Of a stretch of 64,000 nucleotides of DNA, positions 23,239-36,742 are shown piece by piece. The first letter of the stretch is position 1, and each line of letters opens with the position of its first letter. Both the position numbers and the translations under genes were made by a program. Location of the stretch: assembly GCA_037127255.1 (NCBI GenBank), contig JBANSL010000003.1, forward strand, positions 24,687,314-24,751,313, written 5' to 3'. The notes under the pieces are model-generated. The model searched no databases, was not told the origin of the DNA, and saw nothing but the letters and a program-made list of their open reading frames with translations. The stretch comes from Persicaria tinctoria (taxonomy: Eukaryota > Streptophyta > Magnoliopsida > Caryophyllales > Polygonaceae).

Positions 23239-26200
23239 TTAGTCTTCATCGTAATCTTCCTCTAAATCCGGTTCATTCTCGGGTTTCTGGTCCACCGTGA
23301 ATCTCCAGCTATCACCTTCTTCAATCTCCCACTGTTTTTTCAGCTCGTAAATGGCTTTTGAGGCAGCAGCAGCAACTGCAGGATTGCTGTCTTCTGCCAG
23401 TCTCTGTTGCACGTTTCACACAATAAGAATGTTCGAGATTTTGTCAGAAAACGGCAATTAAACAAGGAGATCCAATGAAAGCAAAAGGAATCAGCTAACT
23501 ACCTGTAATGCTCCCATGCCAGCATTTCCGAGGGTCCACATAGACGGGGCTGCTGCCAATGCGTTGGCTAGTGCTCGTCTGCATTGTAAACAGATATTGA
23601 AGGATTTGATTAGAAAAATTCAGGAATACTAATCATCCTACCCTTAATCTGCACGTTTGATTTTTAATCTATAGATCAGGAGGAGAATTTTTAGAGGCAA
23701 TACCTAGTGTTGACATCAGGTGAGCTAGAACACTCAGCTAATAGTGAGACGCTTGATTTACCGTCCATGGCATCTAGGTCTATTAGTGTTGTAACTAGCA
23801 GCTCGAGCTGGATGCAAACATGAACTATTATGTCAAAGAAACCATAACAAAAAAACAGGGAAGAAATGAAATCACCCAGAAAAAATCTATGCATAATCTT
23901 AGATGCATGTTATATTGTATATCATCCTGAAAACTAAACCTCATCAGGATCGGTATAATCTATTCCATCGGCTTCTGAGAGTGCCGAAGCCATACTCTTA
24001 TACGCTTCCTGCATTATTGGTCAATCATCAGAGATGGTCATCACTGCACACCACAAAAAGACTCATAAGGTGGCAAGCACACAGAGCTACCTGTATAGCC
24101 GTAATACGATCGTCAGACACCTCGTCATGGAAGACGTCGAGAGCTTTCCCGTTTTTCTCAAGCATTATGTTTGCCGAGGGGTGCCCATCTTTCTGGTGCA
24201 AAGGGCTGGGCATCACATTCACAAAGGGGTAAGGATTTCAAATGCTTCAAGATCTTCTCAAGTTAATATTAGGTTCTTGGTCAGTGCGCTTACAACTTGT
24301 ATACATTGTCAACCATCATGTCCTGAATGTTCTTCACAAACTGAAAAATGAGGAATAGTTTTGCATCTTATAGTAGGTAATCTACAAGGATATAAAAGGT
24401 AGCAGATTTAAACCAAAAATAATACGAACAAGAAAAAGTCTTGAAATAATACAAACTATCTGCCTATAAACCAAAAATAATACACACTATGAAATTTCAC
24501 TTAAAATAATACAGAATTTTGAACTTGAATCGAGGTAAGATTCAAAGCAAAATTTTATTTATAAAAATTACAAAAACAATCCATAATTAGTCATACTTTG
24601 CACAAATCCATCCTTTATATTTTAAATAGATCAAAATAACTATTTTTTGTCCAACTTTGTGTAATACAAGTTATACAACCCAATTTTTAAAATTATACAC
24701 AATTACTTGAATTCTAGGCTATGATTATATATATTTTTTGATAAATTATGAACAAAGTAGGTGTGATTTTATATAATTTCAAAATAAAGAGTGGATTTTT
24801 CTAAAGTTGGACAAATAAATAGCGGTTTTGGTGTATTAAAAATAAAGGAGGTGGATTTGTGCAAAGTGTGACTACATATAGATGTGTTTTGTAATTTTGA
24901 TAAATAATATTTTGTTTTTATTCTTCACCTAATCAATGTCCAAAAATTCGTATTCTTTGAAGTCAAAAGTTCATAGTTCGTAGTATTATTTTTGAGACCT
25001 TTTTTTTGTTTGTATTATTTCTGGTACATATCCGATAGTCATTTTCCCTAAAAATAATACTAATAACTGTAAAAATTCTTTTTTTTTAGTTTTACCTCCA
25101 AGGCCATTAGGGTATCACCCATTGCACGTTGCTTAGCACGGTAGTCAGCTAGCCGCAAGTCAGCCTACACAGATATATAAATAAAATGACAACTGATGTT
25201 AGTAAAGTAGAGATGGTTTACTAACAATTCAGAATAAGAGAAGATATTGCACATTATTTTGTCACCAAACCTATCTTTCCTAATATACACACAGGTTAAT
25301 CATCAACTTTCACTATCCGGGCACAGCTTCCCTTCCTAAAACCCCATTACGAGAGAGGAAAAAGAAAACTTCAAACAAAAGAACAAGAGGGGGTCAAAAC
25401 TAGTTGAAGGATCTGGCAATTTCACACATGTCTATAAATTTGATGTAAATTTTTATCTTGTATAGTTGCATCAGACATATACATCCACATATTTCTTATG
25501 ATAAAATTATATCTCAAGTGCGACGTAAGAACAGTGTTGAAAATCATCAGAATCAATTCAATGCAAAGGCAATCCAATTTTCGTATATTTAGGCGGCATT
25601 TCTTGCTACTAATAACATTTGCACCTCCAAGGCTCCATCACTCCAGTGCTTATCAGCAGCAGTCTTCAGTCGAGATTGTGCTCTGTCTTTCAGGATCTGG
25701 AAGTAAAAATTGTTAAAGAAAATGGAGGGTTAATTCATGATGAGAACACATAGTTTCCCAAGATGCATACTGTAGCAAAGCGATGAAGACGTTCTGCCTT
25801 TTGCTTCACATTCTGGTCAATTTTCACAGTATCTTCTCTTGCACGAGCTGCAGACCATGTAGGAGGAGAATAATATATGCATGTCAGCTAAACTAGAACC
25901 CAGAAGAAAGAAAAAACAACAGGAGGCCAGTCACAAGATTGACAACCTATTCCGTGTTCAGATTAAATGAGTTGATAAGAGAATGGAAAAAAGAAACACA
26001 ATTTAAGCTACCTATCATCTTCGGGTCTCACATCCATTATCAGTAACAAATCTTTCAGGGTAACAAAGTTAGCTTAGTTTGAAAAGAGGCATAAATGTCC
26101 ATGCATACCAAACCCACAAACAAAACCATCTTAAACCATATTTTCAGTGACTTATAGGGCTTCCCTCAGCTCAGCTTATGAAGTAAGGAGAATAACAGGG

Positions 26201-28102
26201 ATTTTGAAGCTAGCACATAGGATTCAGCAATAATTGATGCTGTAAAAGGAATGTGTTCACACCGTCTAGCTTAAGAAACTCAGACCCCAGAATAGCCACA
26301 TCTTGACGTGCACGGGCATCTAGCCTGAGTATGCCACTGTGACCATAAAATTGAGACAAGCATTATTATAAGCTATTACAGTTAAAAGATATATTTCGGC
26401 ACACTATAGAAAATTAGAAATGCATGAACACAAATTACCACTCAACAAGTCAATATATTTTTTAAGAGGTATAGATGGCCATTTCATGTGTAAAACCTCC
26501 CTCTCAAACCCCCTCCATCACTGGTACTCAATGTTCATAAGAGGGTTACGTTTCAAATAACCAAGAAATAAAGTATTCTAACTGCATGAATCATGAATGG
26601 CATGCAAATTATTTCACTTTAGGTTCCCATTAAATGGCTATGCTTGAGCAAAATATTATGCAAGACAGATGAGGAAGCAATCAGAACTCAGAAAATGAAT
26701 CAAAAACTGGCAGTGAGCATAAAGTTGTAAGGTAACTATAAGTTCACTTTTTTTTTTTTTTTTTAAAAACATCCGAATAGGAGAAATTATAGAGGACTCT
26801 CACAAACATATTGATAATCAACTACAGCGTGCTCAATGAGGTAAGCAAAGATTAAAATTACCGAGAGAGCAAAATAATATCATTCCGTGCTCTTTCATTG
26901 ACAAATTTTGCATCATTGTAGACATATTTGCAAGCTTCTGCTAAGCCTCGATTTGAGTTCACAACCTCATACGTCACAAGATCATCCTCATTCTCGCTAT
27001 TTTCATTCTGGTCTCTGCTACACAAAATAGGTTTTTCGTATGACAGTGGCAAGTTGGCAAAAATAACTCATAGACATCAAAATTAACTAATCTAAGTGGG
27101 TACATCAAAACCAAATGGCATCAGCTACACAACCTTATTTATAATTTTCACCAGGAATGTGAAATTAGTCCAATGCTATACATTATAGGGAAGCACGTAG
27201 TTTCCCCACCCATCATCATAGAAGAATGAGCAAGAAACAAAATAATTCATAACATACCATTTTCCTAGCGGGACAGTGTATAATATGGAGTGAATACACA
27301 CTGACAAGATGACAGCCATTCTACAAAACTTAATACTGACTGAGAGAGCTTCAATTGGGGAAAAATAATTCCTTAGATAGGATACTCCCACACAACAAAA
27401 GTTGCAGTCTGGAAAGAGGTAACACATTTGCTAAGGGCTAAAACAAAACTAACATAAAAAACCTGGAGGTTTCCCACAATCATTTACCAGAATATTACAA
27501 AACCCAAGGAAGCTATTTCCCTTGTTGGAATAAATCTTTTATTCTAGTCTAAGTATTTGAAATTGCTCAACTCTTTTCATGAAGGACAACATGTAGGGTC
27601 CATGCAATGAGGTTTTGATAGTTCAAAATAGCTTGACAGTACATTCAAGCTAATCAGAAATAGAGCCTTGTGCCTTGAATGACGCATCACATTATGGTAA
27701 AAATAACAAGTTAAACAAATCAGATTCTTGTAATGTGCCCTTGTTTGGTATTAAATGATTTAAACAATACCTATATACACCAGAACAGTCAGTAGAATGC
27801 CTAACATCTTCTGTCGATCCAGTTCTCTTAGTCCTTGTGGAGTGGCAAACCACTGAAGATCCCCGCCTTGTGATGCACTGAATATGTCTCCTCAATGAAC
27901 GCCCGAAGCTGATCCCAGAAGGAACTAATCTGACAGCTGCATAATGGCCACTTCTCTGTCGCCTAAGATCGATTCCTTGGGCCGTAGGGTGTAAGTTATT
28001 TTGTGGGGAGTTAGGAACTGAATATGAAACCCGCAGTTTATGGTTAGCTGGGCAATCAGGGATGACAGGTCCACTTGAAACCTTACTTGCTGTTAATGCC
28101 AT
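23239..28102 (-). CDS. SPA15: Senescence-associated protein SPA15, plastid-targeted (array copy 1)
   Basis: Twelve exons: 27771-28102, 26862-27017, 26263-26324, 25771-25847, 25625-25696, 25096-25164, 24294-24340, 24091-24205, 23940-24008, 23704-23807, 23503-23578, 23239-23403. All introns are GT-AG and all phases agree, giving 447 residues. The first ~90 residues are Ser/Arg-rich and nearly free of acidic residues, like a chloroplast transit peptide. An acidic linker (DQNENSENEDD) follows, then a helical, Lys/Arg/Glu/Ala-rich middle (LDARARQDVAILGSEFLKLD; KHWSDGALE; NIMLEKNGKALD). A conserved C-terminal part (LVTTLIDLDAMDGKSSVSLL; ANALAAAPSMWTLGNAGMGA) ends in an acidic tail. I recognise this order as SPA15, first described as a senescence-associated chloroplast cell-wall/plastid-associated protein; its molecular activity is not established. 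The frame is intact, but the DNA upstream of the ATG is the next unit, not the native promoter. Confidence 0.88.
24410..25060. mobile_element. Fold-back element in SPA15 intron 6 (unit 1)
   Basis: Long imperfect inverted repeats: AAAATTACAAAAACA...TAGTCATACTTTGCACAAAT near 24560-24607 pairs with the complement ending near 24910, and AACCAAAAATAATACNAACA near 24413 pairs near 25030. Length and arms suggest a Mutator-like or fold-back MITE; no clear target duplication was found. Confidence 0.6.
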
Positions 28103-28732
28103 AAGGTGATCACAACTGGATAATGTTGACTAGCATTCCCCTCACAGGCAGCTTACAAGCTGGCCAAGAAAATAGACGCGAGTTAATAAGAAATGAACTG
28201 AATCAAAATCTCACGTGTTACTAAGTTCTAGTCTTCTAGTGCGATAATCCAATAATCATACTAGTTTTCCAAATGAAAACTTGTTTCTTACCCTTGCAAT
28301 TAATATTTTCAAGCAACCGTCATTCGAATAACTTTCATCACCAATCAACTACCCTTGCAATTATTCCGTCCAAATCTCGGTTAGAGTTATTAAATTAAAA
28401 TTTTACCCCTCTTTTAAATTATATGCTAATGAAAATTTAAAAATTATAAAAAGAAGAAGAAAAGTAAATAATTAAGTAAGAATGAAATTGAAATGATATA
28501 ATTGATGCAATTTTTGCTCTCAAATTAAATGTGTAGAAGCTAATGGATAATTACAAAGTGATTTTGAAGGAAAAGCGAGCGACTCAAGTGGAAGGAGAAC
28601 AATTTTGTAGAAACCGACACCATTTTATCGGTTATTTGGAAGGAAAAAATGGCATCAATAGTTTTCTTCCGATATCAGTAAAAGGTGTTTTTTGCAATTT
28701 AATATAACTCTAAATTCGAAACGGGTATTATA

Positions 28733-29427
28733 TAGGGCTGATCAAAATCGGTTCGAACCGAATTTTTTGGCCGAACCGAACCGAAATAACCGAACCGAGG
28801 GATTTCGGTTTAGGTTTTCGGTTCAAGGAATTTTAATTTTCGGTTTTAGGTTCGGTTTGTATTCGGTTTCGGTTAAACCGAAAAAAACCGATTTTTTAAA
28901 AATTTAATTTAGCCTTATGCTTAGATTGGGTCTTTTTTTGGGACATTGCAGATGTGCAGGGCTGTTTGGTAATGAGGTAGATGAAAACAGTGTTTGGGAG
29001 TAAGGAAAATGCACACTGTTTGAGTGTTTGGGAGGTTTGTGTACTTTTTTTTTTAATCATTTTTTTGGAAAAGAAAAGTGCACAAATATGATATGGTAAT
29101 GAGGAAGCACAAAACAGTGGACTGTTTGGTAATTTGGGAAAGAAAGTCTAGAGGAATTACAAGAAAAATCACTTGGTTCGGTTTTTTGTTCATTTTTTAT
29201 GCATTTTTTTGGACTAAGAAATGTAAATGTAGGGACTTTTTTGTGCATTTTTAATTTCGGTTCGATTAGGTTATAACCGAACCGAACCTAAACCAAACCG
29301 GCGTAAAACCGAACCAAACCTATTAGTTTAGGTTCGGTTTTTCGGTTTTCATTTTTGAGAATTTCGGTTTTAGGTTCGGTTCGGTTTGGCCAGGTTCGGA
29401 TCGGTTTTGAGCCGATGATCAGCCCTA
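28733..29427. mobile_element. hAT-type MITE, unit 2 copy
   Basis: Same ends and same GTATTATA duplication as at 21981-22675. It was duplicated with the array unit rather than inserted independently, because the target site is identical. Confidence 0.93.
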
Positions 29428-29990
29428 GTATTATATGGCTTGTTCAAGGGTTCAGGGATGGTTGTGCAATATCCATTGCTACTAATGATTTTGCCAAAAA
29501 ATGGCATCAATAGTGTAATTTACCCTGAAGCATGGTATGAGAACCCATCAAACCAAATGCTTACACACAGCTTCTATGTACATTCAACCTACCATTGCAA
29601 AATGGAAATGACTTTAATAAGGAGGTTTAGAGGCAACAAATTCAACCATGATTCGTAAAATCGTACCTTTAGGCACAGATAGACGCATAAGATATCGTCC
29701 TTGACATACTTTCATGCACCACAACCCAACCAGTAACATAGTTACAGACTTACAGGTTCATCATGCCAACAGTTATGCAGATTACAGCTTTACACAATCG
29801 ATTTGCGGCATGAAGGAAGATGCAAACTGTGTTGTAAGGGATGCAGCAGTTTGATGTATTTACTTTTGATCTCTTGCATCTTCTAATCCTCTGGGACGAA
29901 GTTCGTGATGTATGAATTTTCTATTTCATATATGGAGTATTTAACACTGACCATCCCAGGTATCTATAGATCAAATTAGAGGTTACTCTG

Positions 29991-32900
29991 TTAGTCTTCA
30001 TCGTAATCTTCCTCTAAATCCGGTTCATTCTCGGGTTTCTGGTCCACCGTGAATCTCCAGCTATCACCTTCTTCAATCTCCCACTGTTTTTTCAGCTCGT
30101 AAATGGCTTTTGAGGCAGCAGCAGCAACTGCAGGATTGCTGTCTTCTGCCAGTCTCTGTTGCACGTTTCACACAATAAGAATGTTCGAGATTTTGTCAGA
30201 AAACGGCAATTAAACAAGGAGATCCAATGAAAGCAAAAGGAATCAGCTAACTACCTGTAATGCTCCCATGCCAGCATTTCCGAGGGTCCACATAGACGGG
30301 GCTGCTGCCAATGCGTTGGCTAGTGCTCGTCTGCATTGTAAACAGATATTGAAGGATTTGATTAGAAAAATTCAGGAATACTAATCATCCTACCCTTAAT
30401 CTGCACGTTTGATTTTTAATCTATAGATCAGGAGGAGAATTTTTAGAGGCAATACCTAGTGTTGACATCAGGTGAGCTAGAACACTCAGCTAATAGTGAG
30501 ACGCTTGATTTACCGTCCATGGCATCTAGGTCTATTAGTGTTGTAACTAGCAGCTCGAGCTGGATGCAAACATGAACTATTATGTCAAAGAAACCATAAC
30601 AAAAAAACAGGGAAGAAATGAAATCACCCAGAAAAAATCTATGCATAATCTTAGATGCATGTTATATTGTATATCATCCTGAAAACTAAACCTCATCAGG
30701 ATCGGTATAATCTATTCCATCGGCTTCTGAGAGTGCCGAAGCCATACTCTTATACGCTTCCTGCATTATTGGTCAATCATCAGAGATGGTCATCACTGCA
30801 CACCACAAAAAGACTCATAAGGTGGCAAGCACACAGAGCTACCTGTATAGCCGTAATACGATCGTCAGACACCTCGTCATGGAAGACGTCGAGAGCTTTC
30901 CCGTTTTTCTCAAGCATTATGTTTGCCGAGGGGTGCCCATCTTTCTGGTGCAAAGGGCTGGGCATCACATTCACAAAGGGGTAAGGATTTCAAATGCTTC
31001 AAGATCTTCTCAAGTTAATATTAGGTTCTTGGTCAGTGCGCTTACAACTTGTATACATTGTCAACCATCATGTCCTGAATGTTCTTCACAAACTGAAAAA
31101 TGAGGAATAGTTTTGCATCTTATAGTAGGTAATCTACAAGGATATAAAAGGTAGCAGATTTAAACCAAAAATAATACGAACAAGAAAAAGTCTTGAAATA
31201 ATACAAACTATCTGCCTATAAACCAAAAATAATACACACTATGAAATTTCACTTAAAATAATACAGAATTTTGAACTTGAATCGAGGTAAGATTCAAAGC
31301 AAAATTTTATTTATAAAAATTACAAAAACAATCCATAATTAGTCATACTTTGCACAAATCCATCCTTTATATTTTAAATAGATCAAAATAACTATTTTTT
31401 GTCCAACTTTGTGTAATACAAGTTATACAACCCAATTTTTAAAATTATACACAATTACTTGAATTCTAGGCTATGATTATATATATTTTTTGATAAATTA
31501 TGAACAAAGTAGGTGTGATTTTATATAATTTCAAAATAAAGAGTGGATTTTTCTAAAGTTGGACAAATAAATAGCGGTTTTGGTGTATTAAAAATAAAGG
31601 AGGTGGATTTGTGCAAAGTGTGACTACATATAGATGTGTTTTGTAATTTTGATAAATAATATTTTGTTTTTATTCTTCACCTAATCAATGTCCAAAAATT
31701 CGTATTCTTTGAAGTCAAAAGTTCATAGTTCGTAGTATTATTTTTGAGACCTTTTTTTTGTTTGTATTATTTCTGGTACATATCCGATAGTCATTTTCCC
31801 TAAAAATAATACTAATAACTGTAAAAATTCTTTTTTTTTAGTTTTACCTCCAAGGCCATTAGGGTATCACCCATTGCACGTTGCTTAGCACGGTAGTCAG
31901 CTAGCCGCAAGTCAGCCTACACAGATATATAAATAAAATGACAACTGATGTTAGTAAAGTAGAGATGGTTTACTAACAATTCAGAATAAGAGAAGATATT
32001 GCACATTATTTTGTCACCAAACCTATCTTTCCTAATATACACACAGGTTAATCATCAACTTTCACTATCCGGGCACAGCTTCCCTTCCTAAAACCCCATT
32101 ACGAGAGAGGAAAAAGAAAACTTCAAACAAAAGAACAAGAGGGGGTCAAAACTAGTTGAAGGATCTGGCAATTTCACACATGTCTATAAATTTGATGTAA
32201 ATTTTTATCTTGTATAGTTGCATCAGACATATACATCCACATATTTCTTATGATAAAATTATATCTCAAGTGCGACGTAAGAACAGTGTTGAAAATCATC
32301 AGAATCAATTCAATGCAAAGGCAATCCAATTTTCGTATATTTAGGCGGCATTTCTTGCTACTAATAACATTTGCACCTCCAAGGCTCCATCACTCCAGTG
32401 CTTATCAGCAGCAGTCTTCAGTCGAGATTGTGCTCTGTCTTTCAGGATCTGGAAGTAAAAATTGTTAAAGAAAATGGAGGGTTAATTCATGATGAGAACA
32501 CATAGTTTCCCAAGATGCATACTGTAGCAAAGCGATGAAGACGTTCTGCCTTTTGCTTCACATTCTGGTCAATTTTCACAGTATCTTCTCTTGCACGAGC
32601 TGCAGACCATGTAGGAGGAGAATAATATATGCATGTCAGCTAAACTAGAACCCAGAAGAAAGAAAAAACAACAGGAGGCCAGTCACAAGATTGACAACCT
32701 ATTCCGTGTTCAGATTAAATGAGTTGATAAGAGAATGGAAAAAAGAAACACAATTTAAGCTACCTATCATCTTCGGGTCTCACATCCATTATCAGTAACA
32801 AATCTTTCAGGGTAACAAAGTTAGCTTAGTTTGAAAAGAGGCATAAATGTCCATGCATACCAAACCCACAAACAAAACCATCTTAAACCATATTTTCAGT

Positions 32901-34854
32901 GACTTATAGGGCTTCCCTCAGCTCAGCTTATGAAGTAAGGAGAATAACAGGGATTTTGAAGCTAGCACATAGGATTCAGCAATAATTGATGCTGTAAAAG
33001 GAATGTGTTCACACCGTCTAGCTTAAGAAACTCAGACCCCAGAATAGCCACATCTTGACGTGCACGGGCATCTAGCCTGAGTATGCCACTGTGACCATAA
33101 AATTGAGACAAGCATTATTATAAGCTATTACAGTTAAAAGATATATTTCGGCACACTATAGAAAATTAGAAATGCATGAACACAAATTACCACTCAACAA
33201 GTCAATATATTTTTTAAGAGGTATAGATGGCCATTTCATGTGTAAAACCTCCCTCTCAAACCCCCTCCATCACTGGTACTCAATGTTCATAAGAGGGTTA
33301 CGTTTCAAATAACCAAGAAATAAAGTATTCTAACTGCATGAATCATGAATGGCATGCAAATTATTTCACTTTAGGTTCCCATTAAATGGCTATGCTTGAG
33401 CAAAATATTATGCAAGACAGATGAGGAAGCAATCAGAACTCAGAAAATGAATCAAAAACTGGCAGTGAGCATAAAGTTGTAAGGTAACTATAAGTTCACT
33501 TTTTTTTTTTTTTTTTAAAAACATCCGAATAGGAGAAATTATAGAGGACTCTCACAAACATATTGATAATCAACTACAGCGTGCTCAATGAGGTAAGCAA
33601 AGATTAAAATTACCGAGAGAGCAAAATAATATCATTCCGTGCTCTTTCATTGACAAATTTTGCATCATTGTAGACATATTTGCAAGCTTCTGCTAAGCCT
33701 CGATTTGAGTTCACAACCTCATACGTCACAAGATCATCCTCATTCTCGCTATTTTCATTCTGGTCTCTGCTACACAAAATAGGTTTTTCGTATGACAGTG
33801 GCAAGTTGGCAAAAATAACTCATAGACATCAAAATTAACTAATCTAAGTGGGTACATCAAAACCAAATGGCATCAGCTACACAACCTTATTTATAATTTT
33901 CACCAGGAATGTGAAATTAGTCCAATGCTATACATTATAGGGAAGCACGTAGTTTCCCCACCCATCATCATAGAAGAATGAGCAAGAAACAAAATAATTC
34001 ATAACATACCATTTTCCTAGCGGGACAGTGTATAATATGGAGTGAATACACACTGACAAGATGACAGCCATTCTACAAAACTTAATACTGACTGAGAGAG
34101 CTTCAATTGGGGAAAAATAATTCCTTAGATAGGATACTCCCACACAACAAAAGTTGCAGTCTGGAAAGAGGTAACACATTTGCTAAGGGCTAAAACAAAA
34201 CTAACATAAAAAACCTGGAGGTTTCCCACAATCATTTACCAGAATATTACAAAACCCAAGGAAGCTATTTCCCTTGTTGGAATAAATCTTTTATTCTAGT
34301 CTAAGTATTTGAAATTGCTCAACTCTTTTCATGAAGGACAACATGTAGGGTCCATGCAATGAGGTTTTGATAGTTCAAAATAGCTTGACAGTACATTCAA
34401 GCTAATCAGAAATAGAGCCTTGTGCCTTGAATGACGCATCACATTATGGTAAAAATAACAAGTTAAACAAATCAGATTCTTGTAATGTGCCCTTGTTTGG
34501 TATTAAATGATTTAAACAATACCTATATACACCAGAACAGTCAGTAGAATGCCTAACATCTTCTGTCGATCCAGTTCTCTTAGTCCTTGTGGAGTGGCAA
34601 ACCACTGAAGATCCCCGCCTTGTGATGCACTGAATATGTCTCCTCAATGAACGCCCGAAGCTGATCCCAGAAGGAACTAATCTGACAGCTGCATAATGGC
34701 CACTTCTCTGTCGCCTAAGATCGATTCCTTGGGCCGTAGGGTGTAAGTTATTTTGTGGGGAGTTAGGAACTGAATATGAAACCCGCAGTTTATGGTTAGC
34801 TGGGCAATCAGGGATGACAGGTCCACTTGAAACCTTACTTGCTGTTAATGCCAT
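29991..34854 (-). CDS. SPA15: SPA15, array copy 2
   Basis: All twelve exons are present at +6,752 relative to copy 1 (first exon 34523-34854, last exon 29991-30155), with the same splice sites and an open 447-codon frame. Nothing in the coding sequence distinguishes it from copy 1 by eye. Upstream of its ATG there are only 188 bp of native leader/intron DNA before the 3' flank of unit 3, so expression would depend on that flank or on read-through transcription. Confidence 0.87.
31162..31812. mobile_element. Fold-back element in SPA15 intron 6 (unit 2)
   Basis: Duplicate of the 24410-25060 element, carried along inside the array unit. Confidence 0.6.
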
Positions 34855-35484
34855 AAGGTGATCACAACTGGATAATGTTGACTAGCATTCCCCTCACAGG
34901 CAGCTTACAAGCTGGCCAAGAAAATAGACGCGAGTTAATAAGAAATGAACTGAATCAAAATCTCACGTGTTACTAAGTTCTAGTCTTCTAGTGCGATAAT
35001 CCAATAATCATACTAGTTTTCCAAATGAAAACTTGTTTCTTACCCTTGCAATTAATATTTTCAAGCAACCGTCATTCGAATAACTTTCATCACCAATCAA
35101 CTACCCTTGCAATTATTCCGTCCAAATCTCGGTTAGAGTTATTAAATTAAAATTTTACCCCTCTTTTAAATTATATGCTAATGAAAATTTAAAAATTATA
35201 AAAAGAAGAAGAAAAGTAAATAATTAAGTAAGAATGAAATTGAAATGATATAATTGATGCAATTTTTGCTCTCAAATTAAATGTGTAGAAGCTAATGGAT
35301 AATTACAAAGTGATTTTGAAGGAAAAGCGAGCGACTCAAGTGGAAGGAGAACAATTTTGTAGAAACCGACACCATTTTATCGGTTATTTGGAAGGAAAAA
35401 ATGGCATCAATAGTTTTCTTCCGATATCAGTAAAAGGTGTTTTTTGCAATTTAATATAACTCTAAATTCGAAACGGGTATTATA

Positions 35485-36179
35485 TAGGGCTGATCAAAAT
35501 CGGTTCGAACCGAATTTTTTGGCCGAACCGAACCGAAATAACCGAACCGAGGGATTTCGGTTTAGGTTTTCGGTTCAAGGAATTTTAATTTTCGGTTTTA
35601 GGTTCGGTTTGTATTCGGTTTCGGTTAAACCGAAAAAAACCGATTTTTTAAAAATTTAATTTAGCCTTATGCTTAGATTGGGTCTTTTTTTGGGACATTG
35701 CAGATGTGCAGGGCTGTTTGGTAATGAGGTAGATGAAAACAGTGTTTGGGAGTAAGGAAAATGCACACTGTTTGAGTGTTTGGGAGGTTTGTGTACTTTT
35801 TTTTTTAATCATTTTTTTGGAAAAGAAAAGTGCACAAATATGATATGGTAATGAGGAAGCACAAAACAGTGGACTGTTTGGTAATTTGGGAAAGAAAGTC
35901 TAGAGGAATTACAAGAAAAATCACTTGGTTCGGTTTTTTGTTCATTTTTTATGCATTTTTTTGGACTAAGAAATGTAAATGTAGGGACTTTTTTGTGCAT
36001 TTTTAATTTCGGTTCGATTAGGTTATAACCGAACCGAACCTAAACCAAACCGGCGTAAAACCGAACCAAACCTATTAGTTTAGGTTCGGTTTTTCGGTTT
36101 TCATTTTTGAGAATTTCGGTTTTAGGTTCGGTTCGGTTTGGCCAGGTTCGGATCGGTTTTGAGCCGATGATCAGCCCTA
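35485..36179. mobile_element. hAT-type MITE, unit 3 copy
   Basis: Third array copy, with the same 8-bp flanks as the unit 1 element. Confidence 0.93.
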
Positions 36180-36742
36180 GTATTATATGGCTTGTTCAAG
36201 GGTTCAGGGATGGTTGTGCAATATCCATTGCTACTAATGATTTTGCCAAAAAATGGCATCAATAGTGTAATTTACCCTGAAGCATGGTATGAGAACCCAT
36301 CAAACCAAATGCTTACACACAGCTTCTATGTACATTCAACCTACCATTGCAAAATGGAAATGACTTTAATAAGGAGGTTTAGAGGCAACAAATTCAACCA
36401 TGATTCGTAAAATCGTACCTTTAGGCACAGATAGACGCATAAGATATCGTCCTTGACATACTTTCATGCACCACAACCCAACCAGTAACATAGTTACAGA
36501 CTTACAGGTTCATCATGCCAACAGTTATGCAGATTACAGCTTTACACAATCGATTTGCGGCATGAAGGAAGATGCAAACTGTGTTGTAAGGGATGCAGCA
36601 GTTTGATGTATTTACTTTTGATCTCTTGCATCTTCTAATCCTCTGGGACGAAGTTCGTGATGTATGAATTTTCTATTTCATATATGGAGTATTTAACACT
36701 GACCATCCCAGGTATCTATAGATCAAATTAGAGGTTACTCTG

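Larger units (their letters stand above)
21546..28297. repeat. Tandem array unit 1 (6,752 bp) carrying SPA15
   Basis: The segment recurs head to tail at 28298 and 35050, and partly at 41802, with constant spacing of 6,752 bp. It holds a hAT MITE, about 0.5 kb of spacer, and the whole SPA15 coding region on the minus strand, ending 188 bp upstream of the ATG. The last 7 bp (CCCTTGC, 28291-28297) are a junction filler absent from the far right end of the array. Confidence 0.97.
28298..35049. repeat. Tandem array unit 2 (6,752 bp)
   Basis: Same length and content as unit 1. I noticed no base difference from it by eye in the stretches compared. The junction with unit 1 is CTTGTTTCTTA, CCCTTGC, AATTAATATTTT. 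Confidence 0.97.

Noticed and set aside
23691..24351. Short plus- and minus-strand frames of about 65-110 codons over SPA15 exons
   Set aside because: They are either single SPA15 exons read into introns or antisense shadows; the spliced 12-exon gene explains them.
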